A stretch of 16,279 bases of DNA from NCBI GenBank assembly GCA_902478395.1, contig CABSKZ010000027.1:1-16279 (forward strand). Reading direction: 5' to 3'. The stretch is from an uncultured Eubacteriales bacterium (GTDB lineage: Bacteria; Bacillota; Clostridia; UBA1381; UBA9506). Of this stretch, positions 5,054 through 13,391 are shown one piece after another (the first letter of the stretch is position 1; the number at the start of each line of letters is the position of its first letter). A program made the position numbers and the translations under genes. Under the pieces are notes generated by a model. The model did no database searches. It had not been told where the DNA came from and saw only the letters and a list, made by a program, of their open reading frames with translations.

Positions 5054-8000
5054 ATGAAGTACAGCGAAAGCAGCGCCGTATACCTGCAAACTTTGTATCA
5101 GGATTTAAGCCACCTGGACACCTTCTTGAACGGAATGGATTCGCTCGAAAACAATTTAAAACTGCTCGCTGACTTTATGACTCAATATTTGGATATTTTC
5201 AAACTTGCTCTGATCCGCACAGACGGGGAGCAGTTAAAGGAATATGCTGTCTGGAGCCAGGATCACAGCTTTACCAACCATATTCTCGAAAAATTTCTCT
5301 CCGAACATCTGAACGAGCTGTTGAAACTCTATCGGGAAGAGAAAGAAATTCGAGATGAAGCCGTTGTACATATGATTCAATCGACGCTCGACCGAAACGT
5401 GCTTGCCTGTCATCCGACTGTAGTTCCGGTCGTATATGCCGAAAAACTGCTTGGCCTGGCGTTCATCGGCAAACCCAGAAGCCATCCGAACTGGACAAAA
5501 GCGGAGAAAGAACTGCTTTATTATCTGACGCCCATCATCAGCATCTGTTATAACAACAAACAGCTCCATGCGGAACATGCTTTGCAGAACTGGGTTTTGA
5601 ATGAAGTCATGGACAGGATGCAAATCAATCTCTATATCACAAATGTAGAAACAGATGAAATTCTGTTTATGAACCGCACAATGAAGAAAACGTTTCACCT
5701 CGAACATCCGGAAGGTAAAATTTGTTGGAAGCTCCTGCAAAAGAATCAGGAGGGCCGTTGTGAATTTTGTCCCATCAAAGCATTACAAACCAGCACAGAC
5801 GATTTTCCTTCCATTGTTTGGGAAGAGGAAAATACGGTTACCAACCGTATATATGAAAATTACGACAGCCTGATGCGCTGGACGGATGGCAGCCTTGCTC
5901 ATTTTCAGCAGTCCATCGACATTACAGATTCCAAACGGCTCTCACGCGCCGCAAATTATGATGAATTGACAGAAATGTATAACCGCCGCGCAGGAAAAGA
6001 AGCACTGACAAAAGCTATTGAACGCGCAAGAAGCGAACAAGTTGCAATTACCGTTTGCATGTACGACGCTAATAGTCTGAAGGAAGTGAACGACACCTAC
6101 GGCCATGCGGAAGGTGACCTCCTGCTGATGGCAATTTCAACTGCTGTCAAATCCGAAATGGAGCCGCAGGACTTTCCGTTTCGCTTGAGCGGCGACGAGT
6201 TCATGATTGTTTTTTATAATTGTAGTGAAACACGCGCCCTTAAGCGGATGCAAAAAATTGAATCGGCTCTAGCGAAGCAGAGCGCCAGCATGAATAAACC
6301 TTACCAAATCAGCTTTTGCTATGGCTTGCTGGAGGTTTCCCCTGACGGCAACAATCTGGTTCCAGAAATTTTGATTCAAGTGGACGAAAAAATGTACGCG
6401 CAAAAACGGAAATACCATCAGAACCGTACCATATTGAGGCAAATAGAAAACAGCTTGTCCGAACGGAACAATCTAATCGTGTCTAAATTGGAGCAGGAAA
6501 AGAAAAAACGGCAGTATGACCTTGCGCTGCAAAACAGCTATACGGAAATCTACGAGTATTCATTTGCTGATGACCGGTTAACGCCGCTTCTTTCCGGCAC
6601 AGGCCTGCTAACAACCATTTCCTATACCGGAAATATGACAACGGATATTCATACCATGATGGAAGAAGGAGTTCATCCAGACGACCGTGAAAAGTACGCG
6701 GCGTTTTATCAGAGAGACAATTTACTTCCTATTGTTTCCAGCAAAAAGAAGGAATTGACGGAGGAATACCGCAGACTGGGTGTTGACGGCAACTTCTACT
6801 GGGTTTCCTCCACGGTCATTCCCCTGCCTTTTGAAATATCGGAGCAGGGAAAGTGTATGATTTTAATCAAGAATATCACAGAACGCAAACAGATAGAAAT
6901 CATGCACGACGAGCTACGCAGACGTTATGAGATGATTTTTAAGCAGTCCTATGACGCGATAATTGAAGTCGATTTAGATGCCGATAGCTATCTGCACACT
7001 GCCTTTACCAATCGTGTTCCATTTCCGCTGCCTCAAAATGCTAGCTACTCAGAAAATGTTGAGGTTCTGCTCCGCGAATGGGTAGATGCGGAGGATACTC
7101 CGGCGGCAAGAGACATTCTGAGACTTGAAAATTTGCGGCAAATGTATCACAGAGAAAAAAAGGAATTGGCCTGTCAGTACCGTATAAAAACGGCCAGCGG
7201 TCTGAAATGGCTGGAAAACCGTATCTTTTTTCTGCATGGAAATGTTCCTTCCGTCATTATCTCAACGAAAGATGTCACAGACAGCAAGGAGAAAGAATTG
7301 AAACAGCATATTGCCAAGCAATACGATGCAGCGCTTCGAGGAATTTACGATGAACTGTATGAACTGAATGTGACGCAGGATTCTTACCAAATTGTTTACC
7401 ATGTGGAAAACAAATATGTGACGCCTCCGGAGCGGGGCAATCTGACGCATGGTATTGCACTGGTGGCTGACAATATGATTTACCCGGAGGATAAATCCCG
7501 TTTTCTGAAATTTTTCGACCTGGATGCAGTCCGCGCTTACTTCGCCACAGGCAAAGACAGTATGCTCGCGGAATTCCGAAAGCTCTGTGTGGACGGAAAA
7601 TACCACTGGGCATCTCTGACCCTGTTCCCGGTGGAAGCTATCCGGCACGGGGACGAAATTTATCTTTGCTTCATTATGGATATTAATGATAAAAAACATG
7701 CTGACGAAATCGAGGAGCAGAACAGGCTACTTCTGAAACAGCAGTCTGACGACGAGCGGTACCGCATCGTTGTGGAACAGACCGACACGATTGTGTATGA
7801 ATGGAATCGGAATACTGGCACCTTTTTTCTGCCTACCGAAATGAGAGAAATGTTTCAGGCCAATTACGACGGACGGAATTTATATGAAGTCTGGACAGAT
7901 GATGACATTGTCCATCCTGATGACGCCGGGAAATTGCTGGCCTTTTTGCGAACTCTGAACGAAAAAGTTCCAAAGTCGGACGTACTGCTACGGCTGAAAA

Positions 8001-9415
8001 AATATGCTAAGGAATATGTGTGGTGCCGTCTGACACTGTCAAATATTTTGGATGAATCAGGCGATATCAAACGTGTCATCGGCACAATTAACGATGTGAA
8101 TGAGGCTGTCAAATCGGAAAACGCGTTGAAATACCGGGCAGAATTCGATTTGCTCACCGGCATTTATAACACACAGGCTTTTTATGTGCACGCCTCCCAG
8201 AATCTAAAACGCTACCCAACGGAAAAATATGCGATTATTCGCATGGATATCAACCGGTTCAAGTTCATCAATGACCTTTATGGTATGGAGGAAGGCGATA
8301 AACTGCTGCGCTTTATAGCCGAAATCCTCCGTAAAAATGTATCTGAAAAGGATATTTACGGCCGCATCGGCGGTGACGTTTTCTGTATCTGCGCTTCCTA
8401 CCAGAAAGAGGAGGAGCTAACAGAATTCACCTGCCAGCTGCGAAGCGCCCTGAGCGAATACGTTCTGGGATGCGAGGTCGTCCCATATTTCGGAATCTGT
8501 ATCATAGACGACCGTACGGTTCCCGTCAGTATCTTGTGCGATTGGGCAAACCTCGCATTGAAGACGGTGAAAGGCAACAATCTGAAAAGTTATGCTTTCT
8601 ATGACGACCAGCTTCGGGCAAAACAGCTGGATGAACGGAATATTGAAAACCAGATGGAACAGGCGCTCTCTGCCGGACAGTTCACCATTTTCCTACAGCC
8701 CAAGCACGACATCCGGACTTCCCGCATCGTCGGCGCAGAGGCGCTCGCGCGCTGGCTCCACCCCAAGGAAGGTTTAATAACACCGGACCGTTTTATTCCT
8801 CTTTTTGAACACAACGGGTTTATCCTCCGGTTAGACGAGTACATTTGGGAACAGGTCTGCATCCTGCTGCGAAAATGGATTGACAACGGCTACACACCGG
8901 TACCTCTTTCCGTCAATGTTTCCCGCCTGCATCTGTACAACGCGGATTTATGCGAAATTTTAAGGCGGCTGGCTCAAAAATATGACCTGCCGCGCGAGCT
9001 GCTGGAGTTGGAGCTGACGGAAAGCACCTTCGTGGAATACCCTGACGAACTGTATAGAATGATGGGGCAGCTGCAAAAAGACGGCTTCCGTTTTTCCATT
9101 GACGACTTCGGCTCTGGATACTCTTCTCTGAATATGCTCAAAAACACTAGGGCAGATATCATTAAGCTGGATCGGGGCTTTTTAAGTGAGACCACAGCCA
9201 CCCCAAAAGGTAAAACGGTCATTCAAAATACAATCAATATGGTAAAACAGCTGGATTTAGATGTGGTCACAGAAGGTGTCGAAACGAAAAAGCAGGCAGA
9301 TTTTCTGCTGCGCTCAGGCTGCAACACTGCGCAAGGCTTCTATTTCTCCATGCCAATGCCGGTGGAGCAATTTGAAACCCTCGCCTTTCCGGGAAAATCC
9401 AGAAGATGTAAATGA
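5054..9415 (+). CDS. Cytoplasmic c-di-GMP signalling protein with GAF-like/PAS sensors, two GGDEF domains and an EAL domain
   Basis: A 1453-aa protein without membrane helices. Order: a GAF-like N-terminus (1-170) and a PAS-like domain with C224, C236 and C239 (GRCEFCPIK). GGDEF-1 (about 302-460) has motif SGDEF at 379-383 and the metal aspartate in YDANSLKEVNDTYGH. Four PAS domains follow (about 493-615, 617-745, 748-895, 898-1022). GGDEF-2 (about 1035-1195) is degenerate, with GGDVF at 1106-1110. The EAL domain is at about 1205-1450. The EAL residues look intact: EAL 1229-1231, SVNVS, ELTES, DDFGSGYSS from 1350, IIKLD and TEGVE around 1407. Neither GGDEF has the RxxD inhibitory site. It may therefore both make and degrade c-di-GMP, with GGDEF-2 as a GTP-sensing regulator of EAL; this is inference. 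GAGGG at 5041-5045 lies 8 nt before the ATG. No terminator is visible after the gene. Confidence 0.93.
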   Translation: MKYSESSAVYLQTLYQDLSHLDTFLNGMDSLENNLKLLADFMTQYLDIFKLALIRTDGEQLKEYAVWSQDHSFTNHILEKFLSEHLNELLKLYREEKEIRDEAVVHMIQSTLDRNVLACHPTVVPVVYAEKLLGLAFIGKPRSHPNWTKAEKELLYYLTPIISICYNNKQLHAEHALQNWVLNEVMDRMQINLYITNVETDEILFMNRTMKKTFHLEHPEGKICWKLLQKNQEGRCEFCPIKALQTSTDDFPSIVWEEENTVTNRIYENYDSLMRWTDGSLAHFQQSIDITDSKRLSRAANYDELTEMYNRRAGKEALTKAIERARSEQVAITVCMYDANSLKEVNDTYGHAEGDLLLMAISTAVKSEMEPQDFPFRLSGDEFMIVFYNCSETRALKRMQKIESALAKQSASMNKPYQISFCYGLLEVSPDGNNLVPEILIQVDEKMYAQKRKYHQNRTILRQIENSLSERNNLIVSKLEQEKKKRQYDLALQNSYTEIYEYSFADDRLTPLLSGTGLLTTISYTGNMTTDIHTMMEEGVHPDDREKYAAFYQRDNLLPIVSSKKKELTEEYRRLGVDGNFYWVSSTVIPLPFEISEQGKCMILIKNITERKQIEIMHDELRRRYEMIFKQSYDAIIEVDLDADSYLHTAFTNRVPFPLPQNASYSENVEVLLREWVDAEDTPAARDILRLENLRQMYHREKKELACQYRIKTASGLKWLENRIFFLHGNVPSVIISTKDVTDSKEKELKQHIAKQYDAALRGIYDELYELNVTQDSYQIVYHVENKYVTPPERGNLTHGIALVADNMIYPEDKSRFLKFFDLDAVRAYFATGKDSMLAEFRKLCVDGKYHWASLTLFPVEAIRHGDEIYLCFIMDINDKKHADEIEEQNRLLLKQQSDDERYRIVVEQTDTIVYEWNRNTGTFFLPTEMREMFQANYDGRNLYEVWTDDDIVHPDDAGKLLAFLRTLNEKVPKSDVLLRLKKYAKEYVWCRLTLSNILDESGDIKRVIGTINDVNEAVKSENALKYRAEFDLLTGIYNTQAFYVHASQNLKRYPTEKYAIIRMDINRFKFINDLYGMEEGDKLLRFIAEILRKNVSEKDIYGRIGGDVFCICASYQKEEELTEFTCQLRSALSEYVLGCEVVPYFGICIIDDRTVPVSILCDWANLALKTVKGNNLKSYAFYDDQLRAKQLDERNIENQMEQALSAGQFTIFLQPKHDIRTSRIVGAEALARWLHPKEGLITPDRFIPLFEHNGFILRLDEYIWEQVCILLRKWIDNGYTPVPLSVNVSRLHLYNADLCEILRRLAQKYDLPRELLELELTESTFVEYPDELYRMMGQLQKDGFRFSIDDFGSGYSSLNMLKNTRADIIKLDRGFLSETTATPKGKTVIQNTINMVKQLDLDVVTEGVETKKQADFLLRSGCNTAQGFYFSMPMPVEQFETLAFPGKSRRCK

Positions 9416-9435
9416 TAGAAAGCCTCCTGCTTCCC

Positions 9436-9464
9436 TTGACATACAATCATATATATAGTATAAT
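9436..9464 (+). promoter_or_regulatory. Consensus sigma-A promoter of the pfl operon
   Basis: TTGACA (9436-9441), exactly 17 bp, TATAAT (9459-9464): a full consensus promoter. The leader to pflB is about 70 nt and the ribosome site AGGAGG (9528-9533) is 6 nt from the ATG. This predicts very high expression, as expected for a central fermentative enzyme. Confidence 0.88.
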
Positions 9465-9497
9465 AATCCCACAAAGCGAAATATATTGTACTATATG
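9452..9497. promoter_or_regulatory. Imperfect inverted repeat over the pfl promoter start
   Basis: TATATAGTATAATA (9452-9465), overlapping the -10, is inverted as TATTGTACTATATG (9484-9497), with 12 of 14 positions matching and an 18-bp centre. Placement over the -10 and early transcribed region suggests an operator for a repressor. Part of the match is driven by AT richness. It does not match the Rex or FNR consensus. Confidence 0.35.
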
Positions 9498-9539
9498 TTG
9501 TATTTGCACAAAAGGTCAATGTGAAACAGGAGGTTTCTT

Positions 9540-11753
9540 ATGGATTTTAATAGAGGAACCTGGCAGGACGAAATTAATGTCAGGGATTTTATCATGAAAA
9601 ACTATACGCCGTATGACGGCGATCCGTCTTTTCTGACTGGACCAACCGGACGGACTACCCGGCTGTGGGAAATACTCACGGACAAAATGAAGCTGGAACG
9701 CGAACGCAACGGCGTTTACGACATCGATGAAAAGACGATTTCCACCATCACCTCACACGAAGCAGGCTTTATTGACAAAGAACTGGAACAGATTGTGGGC
9801 TTACAGACAGATGAACCCCTAAAGCGTGCAATTATGCCGTTCGGAGGCATCCGCCTCGTCTACAATGAGTTGGACGCCTATGGAAAGAAGATGGCCCCCG
9901 AAGTCGCTAACGTTTTCAAATACCGCAAGACGCATAACGACGGCGTATTTGACGCTTATACTGATGAGATGAAAAAGGCGCGCCACACCGGAATTATCAC
10001 CGGCCTGCCTGACGCATATGGACGCGGGCGCATCATTGGAGATTACCGGCGTGTGGCTCTTTACGGCGTGGATTTTTTGATTGAGCAAAAGCAGGCGGCA
10101 AAAAAAGCGCTGGTGTTCGATATCATGGACAGTCCAACCATCCGCATCCGCGAGGAGATTTCTGAACAAATCCGTGCACTGGGCGAACTGAAAGAAATGG
10201 CTGCAAAATATGGAATTGATATTTCCAAGCCTGCGTCCGATACCAAGGAAGCCATTCAATGGCTGTATTTTGGATATCTTTCGGCCGTGAAGGAGCAAAA
10301 CGGCGCGGCGATGTCTTTGGGCCGTGTCTCCACCTTTTTAGATTGCTACGCGGAAAAGGACTTGGAGGAAGGGAAATATACAGAGCAGGAAATTCAGGAA
10401 TTTGTAGATCACTTCATCATGAAGCTGCGCATTGTCCGTTTTCTTCGGACCCCTGCCTATGATGAATTGTTCTCCGGCGACCCGACGTGGGTTACGGAAG
10501 CCATCGGCGGAATCGCAATGGACGGCCGCCACATGGTTACCAAAATGTCTTACCGATTCCTGCATACGCTGGTGAATCTCGGCCCCGCACCGGAGCCGAA
10601 TATGACGGTGCTTTGGAGCGACCGCCTGCCAGAAAACTTCAAAAAATTCTGTGCAGACATTTCCATCCGGACATCCTCCATTCAATACGAAAACGATGAG
10701 TTGATGCGGGCAAAATTTGGGGACGATTATGGCATTGCGTGCTGTGTTTCCGCTATGCGCATTGGAAAACAGATGCAGTTCTTCGGCGCGCGCGCCAATC
10801 TTGCAAAGGCGCTTTTATATGCCATCAACGGCGGCCGCGACGAGCGGTACGGCGACCAAGTCGGCCCTGAGCTGGCTCCAATCATCTCTGAATATCTGGA
10901 CTACGATGAAGTTATGCGCAAATATGATGCGATTTGCGAATGGCTGTCAAAGCTATATATCAACACGCTTAATATCATTCATTATATGCACGATAAATAC
11001 TGCTACGAGCGCATTGAAATGGCGCTGCATGACGAGGATATTTTCCGCACCTCCGCCTGCGGTATGGCGGGACTTTCCGTCATAGTGGACAGCCTGTCCG
11101 CCATCAAATATGCGAAGGTAAAACCCATCCGGAATGAGGAAGGCCTTGCGGTTGATTTTGAAATCGAGGGCGATTATCCAAAATTCGGAAACAATGATCC
11201 GCGTGTGGACGATATTGCCATTGACGTCGTGAAAACTTTTATGACGAAGCTTTCCCGCCACCGCACGTACCGGAATTCGAAACCGACTATGTCGATTCTG
11301 ACCATTACCTCCAATGTGGTTTACGGCAAAAAAACCGGAGCCACCCCGGACGGCAGAAAGGCAGGAGAACCGTTCGCCCCTGGCGCTAATCCAATGCATG
11401 GGCGCGACACACACGGCTGCATCGCTTCTATGAAATCGGTTGCGAAGCTGCCCTACGACTTTTCAGAGGACGGCATCTCGTATACGTTTTCGATTGTTCC
11501 TTCCGCGCTCGGCAAGGACGACGCGCAGAAGGTGGACAACTTGGTCAGCCTGCTCGACGGCTATTTCGAAGAAGCTGGCCACCACATCAATGTGAATGTT
11601 ATTAACCGCGATGTTCTGCTGGATGCGATGGACCACCCCGAAAAGTATCCGCAGCTGACCATCCGTGTATCCGGCTACGCGGTTAACTTCATCAAGCTGT
11701 CCCGCGAACAGCAGCTCGATGTCATTCACCGGACGTTCCACGAAAGATTTTAG
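9540..11753 (+). CDS. pflB: Formate C-acetyltransferase (pyruvate formate-lyase)
   Basis: A glycyl-radical enzyme of 737 aa that converts pyruvate and CoA to acetyl-CoA and formate in the cytoplasm under anaerobic conditions. The adjacent catalytic cysteines C401-C402 are in GIACCVSAMRIGKQMQFFGA, matching C418-C419 of E. coli. The glycyl radical residue is G712 in RVSGYAVNFIKLSREQQ, 25 residues from the C-terminus as expected. The N-terminal TGPTGRTTRLWE and the FGGIRLV block are also typical. Length is close to the E. coli enzyme (760). The gene is full and uninterrupted, has its own strong promoter, and is followed 47 bp later by its activase. Confidence 0.98.
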   Translation: MDFNRGTWQDEINVRDFIMKNYTPYDGDPSFLTGPTGRTTRLWEILTDKMKLERERNGVYDIDEKTISTITSHEAGFIDKELEQIVGLQTDEPLKRAIMPFGGIRLVYNELDAYGKKMAPEVANVFKYRKTHNDGVFDAYTDEMKKARHTGIITGLPDAYGRGRIIGDYRRVALYGVDFLIEQKQAAKKALVFDIMDSPTIRIREEISEQIRALGELKEMAAKYGIDISKPASDTKEAIQWLYFGYLSAVKEQNGAAMSLGRVSTFLDCYAEKDLEEGKYTEQEIQEFVDHFIMKLRIVRFLRTPAYDELFSGDPTWVTEAIGGIAMDGRHMVTKMSYRFLHTLVNLGPAPEPNMTVLWSDRLPENFKKFCADISIRTSSIQYENDELMRAKFGDDYGIACCVSAMRIGKQMQFFGARANLAKALLYAINGGRDERYGDQVGPELAPIISEYLDYDEVMRKYDAICEWLSKLYINTLNIIHYMHDKYCYERIEMALHDEDIFRTSACGMAGLSVIVDSLSAIKYAKVKPIRNEEGLAVDFEIEGDYPKFGNNDPRVDDIAIDVVKTFMTKLSRHRTYRNSKPTMSILTITSNVVYGKKTGATPDGRKAGEPFAPGANPMHGRDTHGCIASMKSVAKLPYDFSEDGISYTFSIVPSALGKDDAQKVDNLVSLLDGYFEEAGHHINVNVINRDVLLDAMDHPEKYPQLTIRVSGYAVNFIKLSREQQLDVIHRTFHERF

Positions 11754-11800
11754 GAAAAGCCGCTGAGGGGGTAAGACCTATATGCAAAGGAGGCGCATTC

Positions 11801-12535
11801 ATGGATAAACCAGTAACAGGACGGATTCATTCTGTCGAAACTTTTGGTGCAGTGGATGGCCCCGGCGTACGGTATGTTCTGTTTTTGCAGGGCTGCCGCC
11901 TGAAATGCCTGTACTGCCACAATCCCGATTCTTGGGACTGTACCGGCGGAAAGGCAATAACCGCGCAGGAAGCTTTTCATGATATTCAGCAATACCGGTC
12001 ATTTATTAAAAATGGCGGCGTCACCTTCTCCGGCGGCGAACCGCTGCTTCAGCCGGAATTTGTTTTGGAACTGCTCCATCTGTGTAAAAAAAGCGGTCTG
12101 CATACCGCGGTCGATACGGCGGGTTCTGTGGACCTTTCACTCTCCCGTCCGGTTATTGACGCGGCGGATATGCTGCTGCTGGACATCAAGGCGCTCGACG
12201 AAGCGCTCTGCCTGGAACTGACGGGACAAAGCGATGTCAATACACTGCGCACACTGGAATATTGCGAGCAGATTGGCAAACGCGTCTGGATCCGGCACGT
12301 GCTGGTTCCTGGTTATACGTTGCGGCGGGACAGGCTGGAACAGCTGGCCGATTATTTACAACCTTTTTCCTGTATCGAAAAAGTAGAACTGCTTCCCTTT
12401 CACAAAATGGGCGAATACAAATGGGAAACACTCCATCTGGATTATCAGCTGACAGATACGCCGGCCCCTACAGCGGAAGAAACTGCGCTGGCCCGTGAAA
12501 TCTTTCTTTCCCGTGGTTTTTCTGTTCAGGGATAG
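11801..12535 (+). CDS. pflA: Pyruvate formate-lyase activating enzyme (radical SAM)
   Basis: A 244-aa radical SAM enzyme that uses S-adenosylmethionine and a [4Fe-4S] cluster to place the glycyl radical on PflB. The cluster motif CxxxCxxC is C32-C36-C39 in GCRLKCLYCHNPDSW, directly after VDGPGVRYVLFLQ. The SAM-binding GGE motif is in GGVTFSGGEPLLQPEF. Other family blocks are LLLDIKALD and VWIRHVLVPG. The C-terminal ELLPFHKMGEYKW is characteristic of PflA as opposed to other activases. AAAGGAGG at 11786-11793 gives a 7-nt spacing. There is no terminator between pflB and pflA, so they form one operon. Confidence 0.97.
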   Translation: MDKPVTGRIHSVETFGAVDGPGVRYVLFLQGCRLKCLYCHNPDSWDCTGGKAITAQEAFHDIQQYRSFIKNGGVTFSGGEPLLQPEFVLELLHLCKKSGLHTAVDTAGSVDLSLSRPVIDAADMLLLDIKALDEALCLELTGQSDVNTLRTLEYCEQIGKRVWIRHVLVPGYTLRRDRLEQLADYLQPFSCIEKVELLPFHKMGEYKWETLHLDYQLTDTPAPTAEETALAREIFLSRGFSVQG

Positions 12536-12567
12536 CAGGTGTTTTTATCGCGGAAAGGACTGTATAG

Positions 12568-12909
12568 ATGAAAACTTGTAAAATAACCGTTCTAAAACGG
12601 CATTTTGACGAAGAGCTGGCAAAGGAATATGGTGTAAAAGGAATCGGAAAATGCCCCATGCATAAGGAGGGACAGGTTTTTTACGCTGACTATGCAAAAC
12701 CGGAAGAATTTTGCGACGAGGCGTGGAAAGCCGTTTACCAATATGTGTTTGCCCTCGCCCACGGCAGCGGAAGTTTTTATTACGGCGATTGGATTGAGAA
12801 GCCTGGCGTTGCAATCTGCAGCTGCAACGACGGTTTGCGCCCGGTCATCTTCAAAATTGAACGCACCGGTGAAGAGGCAGTCATGCAGTATACACCAAAT
12901 CAAGATTAA
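12568..12909 (+). CDS. TIGR04076-like small cysteine-containing protein
   Basis: A 113-aa soluble protein of unknown function, recognised by the pattern KITVLKRHFDEELAKEYG at the start, CPMHKEGQ, the block FCDEAWKAVYQYVFALAHG, and PGVAICSCNDGLRPVIFKIE near the end. These resemble the TIGR04076 family. It has five cysteines (C4, C29, C49, C84, C86). The ICSC pair and conserved spacing hint at metal or redox binding, but this is inference. AAAGGA at 12554-12559 is 8 nt before the ATG. It is 32 bp behind pflA in the same direction with no terminator between, so it is probably co-transcribed with pflBA. Only weak hairpins (12910-12925 and 12932-12946) follow it. Confidence 0.75.
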   Translation: MKTCKITVLKRHFDEELAKEYGVKGIGKCPMHKEGQVFYADYAKPEEFCDEAWKAVYQYVFALAHGSGSFYYGDWIEKPGVAICSCNDGLRPVIFKIERTGEEAVMQYTPNQD

Positions 12910-12953
12910 GGAATGCGAAAATTCCCAGGCACCAAATTTCATTTGGAAAACTA

Positions 12954-12982
12954 TTGACAAGACCGCCGAACTGTCATATAAT
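12954..12982 (+). promoter_or_regulatory. Consensus sigma-A promoter of the riboswitch/ATPase unit
   Basis: TTGACA (12954-12959), 17 bp, TATAAT (12977-12982). The start point would be near 12989, directly at the 5' side of the riboswitch. Confidence 0.88.
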
Positions 12983-12985
12983 AGA

Positions 12986-13080
12986 TACTGTAGTGAGGGA
13001 GTAGTTTGCACACAGTTTTGTGTGTGGCAAGTCAACATCGTGGCCGAAACGGCCTGGCTTACCTGAAAGAGCAAGACTCA
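12986..13080 (+). ncRNA. yybP-ykoY family Mn2+ riboswitch aptamer
   Basis: The conserved landmarks appear in order: GAGGGAGTAG (12995-13004), and a hairpin TTGCACACA/TGTGTGTGGCAA (about 13006-13030). Then AAGTCAACATCGTGG (13029-13043), a GGCC-GAAAC-GGCC hairpin (13042-13054), TGGCTTACCTGAAAG, and finally GAGCAAGAC (13069-13077). This set is the yybP-ykoY signature. The class senses Mn2+ and usually switches on exporters or other Mn-homeostasis genes. The last bases overlap the 5' arm of the terminator that follows, so ligand binding should favour read-through into the ATPase. Recognised by eye, not by covariance model. Confidence 0.88.
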
Positions 13081-13110
13081 TATACGCTTTGCGTATGTGG
13101 GTCTTTTTTT
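13073..13110 (+). terminator. Riboswitch-controlled intrinsic terminator
   Basis: AAGACTCATATACGC (13073-13087) pairs with 13091-13105 around a TTT loop, 15 pairs including two G-T. A run of seven T follows (13104-13110). The 5' arm includes the conserved 3' end of the aptamer, the normal arrangement for an expression platform. Confidence 0.9.
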
Positions 13111-13391
13111 ATTACATAGGAGTTGTGCATTCGCAACCAGTTTATTCTTCTTAGAAAATGAGACAATCCACTGTGGGGCTCAGTTCCCTTATGTCTCAAT
13201 ACCGGACAACGCAGAACTCCGCCGCTGCAGATATTTTCTATTGTAATAACATTCTTACCGGAGCCAAAGCACATACTTTACCACCCAAACGCGGATGAAC
13301 TTCCCTTACCGCGGGAAGAATATTGTAAAAAACAAATTCTTACGGGTCCCGCATTTTAAATCGTGCCAAAATAGAAGAGAGGAAGATGGAA
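13111..13391 (+). promoter_or_regulatory. Second leader segment with hairpins between riboswitch and ATPase
   Basis: About 280 nt without a gene. TGAGACA (13159-13165) pairs with TGTCTCA (13192-13198), enclosing an ACTG/CAGT hairpin. Near the end GGGAAG (13313-13318) can pair with upstream CTTCCC (13300-13305). Alternatively GCGGGAAGAAT (13311-13321) can pair with ATTCT (13336-13340) and TCCCGC (13347-13352). These two folds exclude each other. No further promoter is evident. The ribosome site GAGG (13379-13382) ends the segment. Confidence 0.4.

Noticed and set aside
7262..7699. 145-aa and other antisense frames inside the GGDEF/EAL gene and pflB
   Set aside because: They are shadows of strongly conserved coding sequence on the plus strand.
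12910..12946. Terminator for the pfl operon
   Set aside because: Two small hairpins (GGAAT/ATTCC and CCAAAT/ATTTGG) exist, but neither is GC-rich nor followed by a T run.
13059..13274. 71-aa open frame on the minus strand
   Set aside because: It runs antisense through the riboswitch terminator and leader, without a ribosome site or motif.
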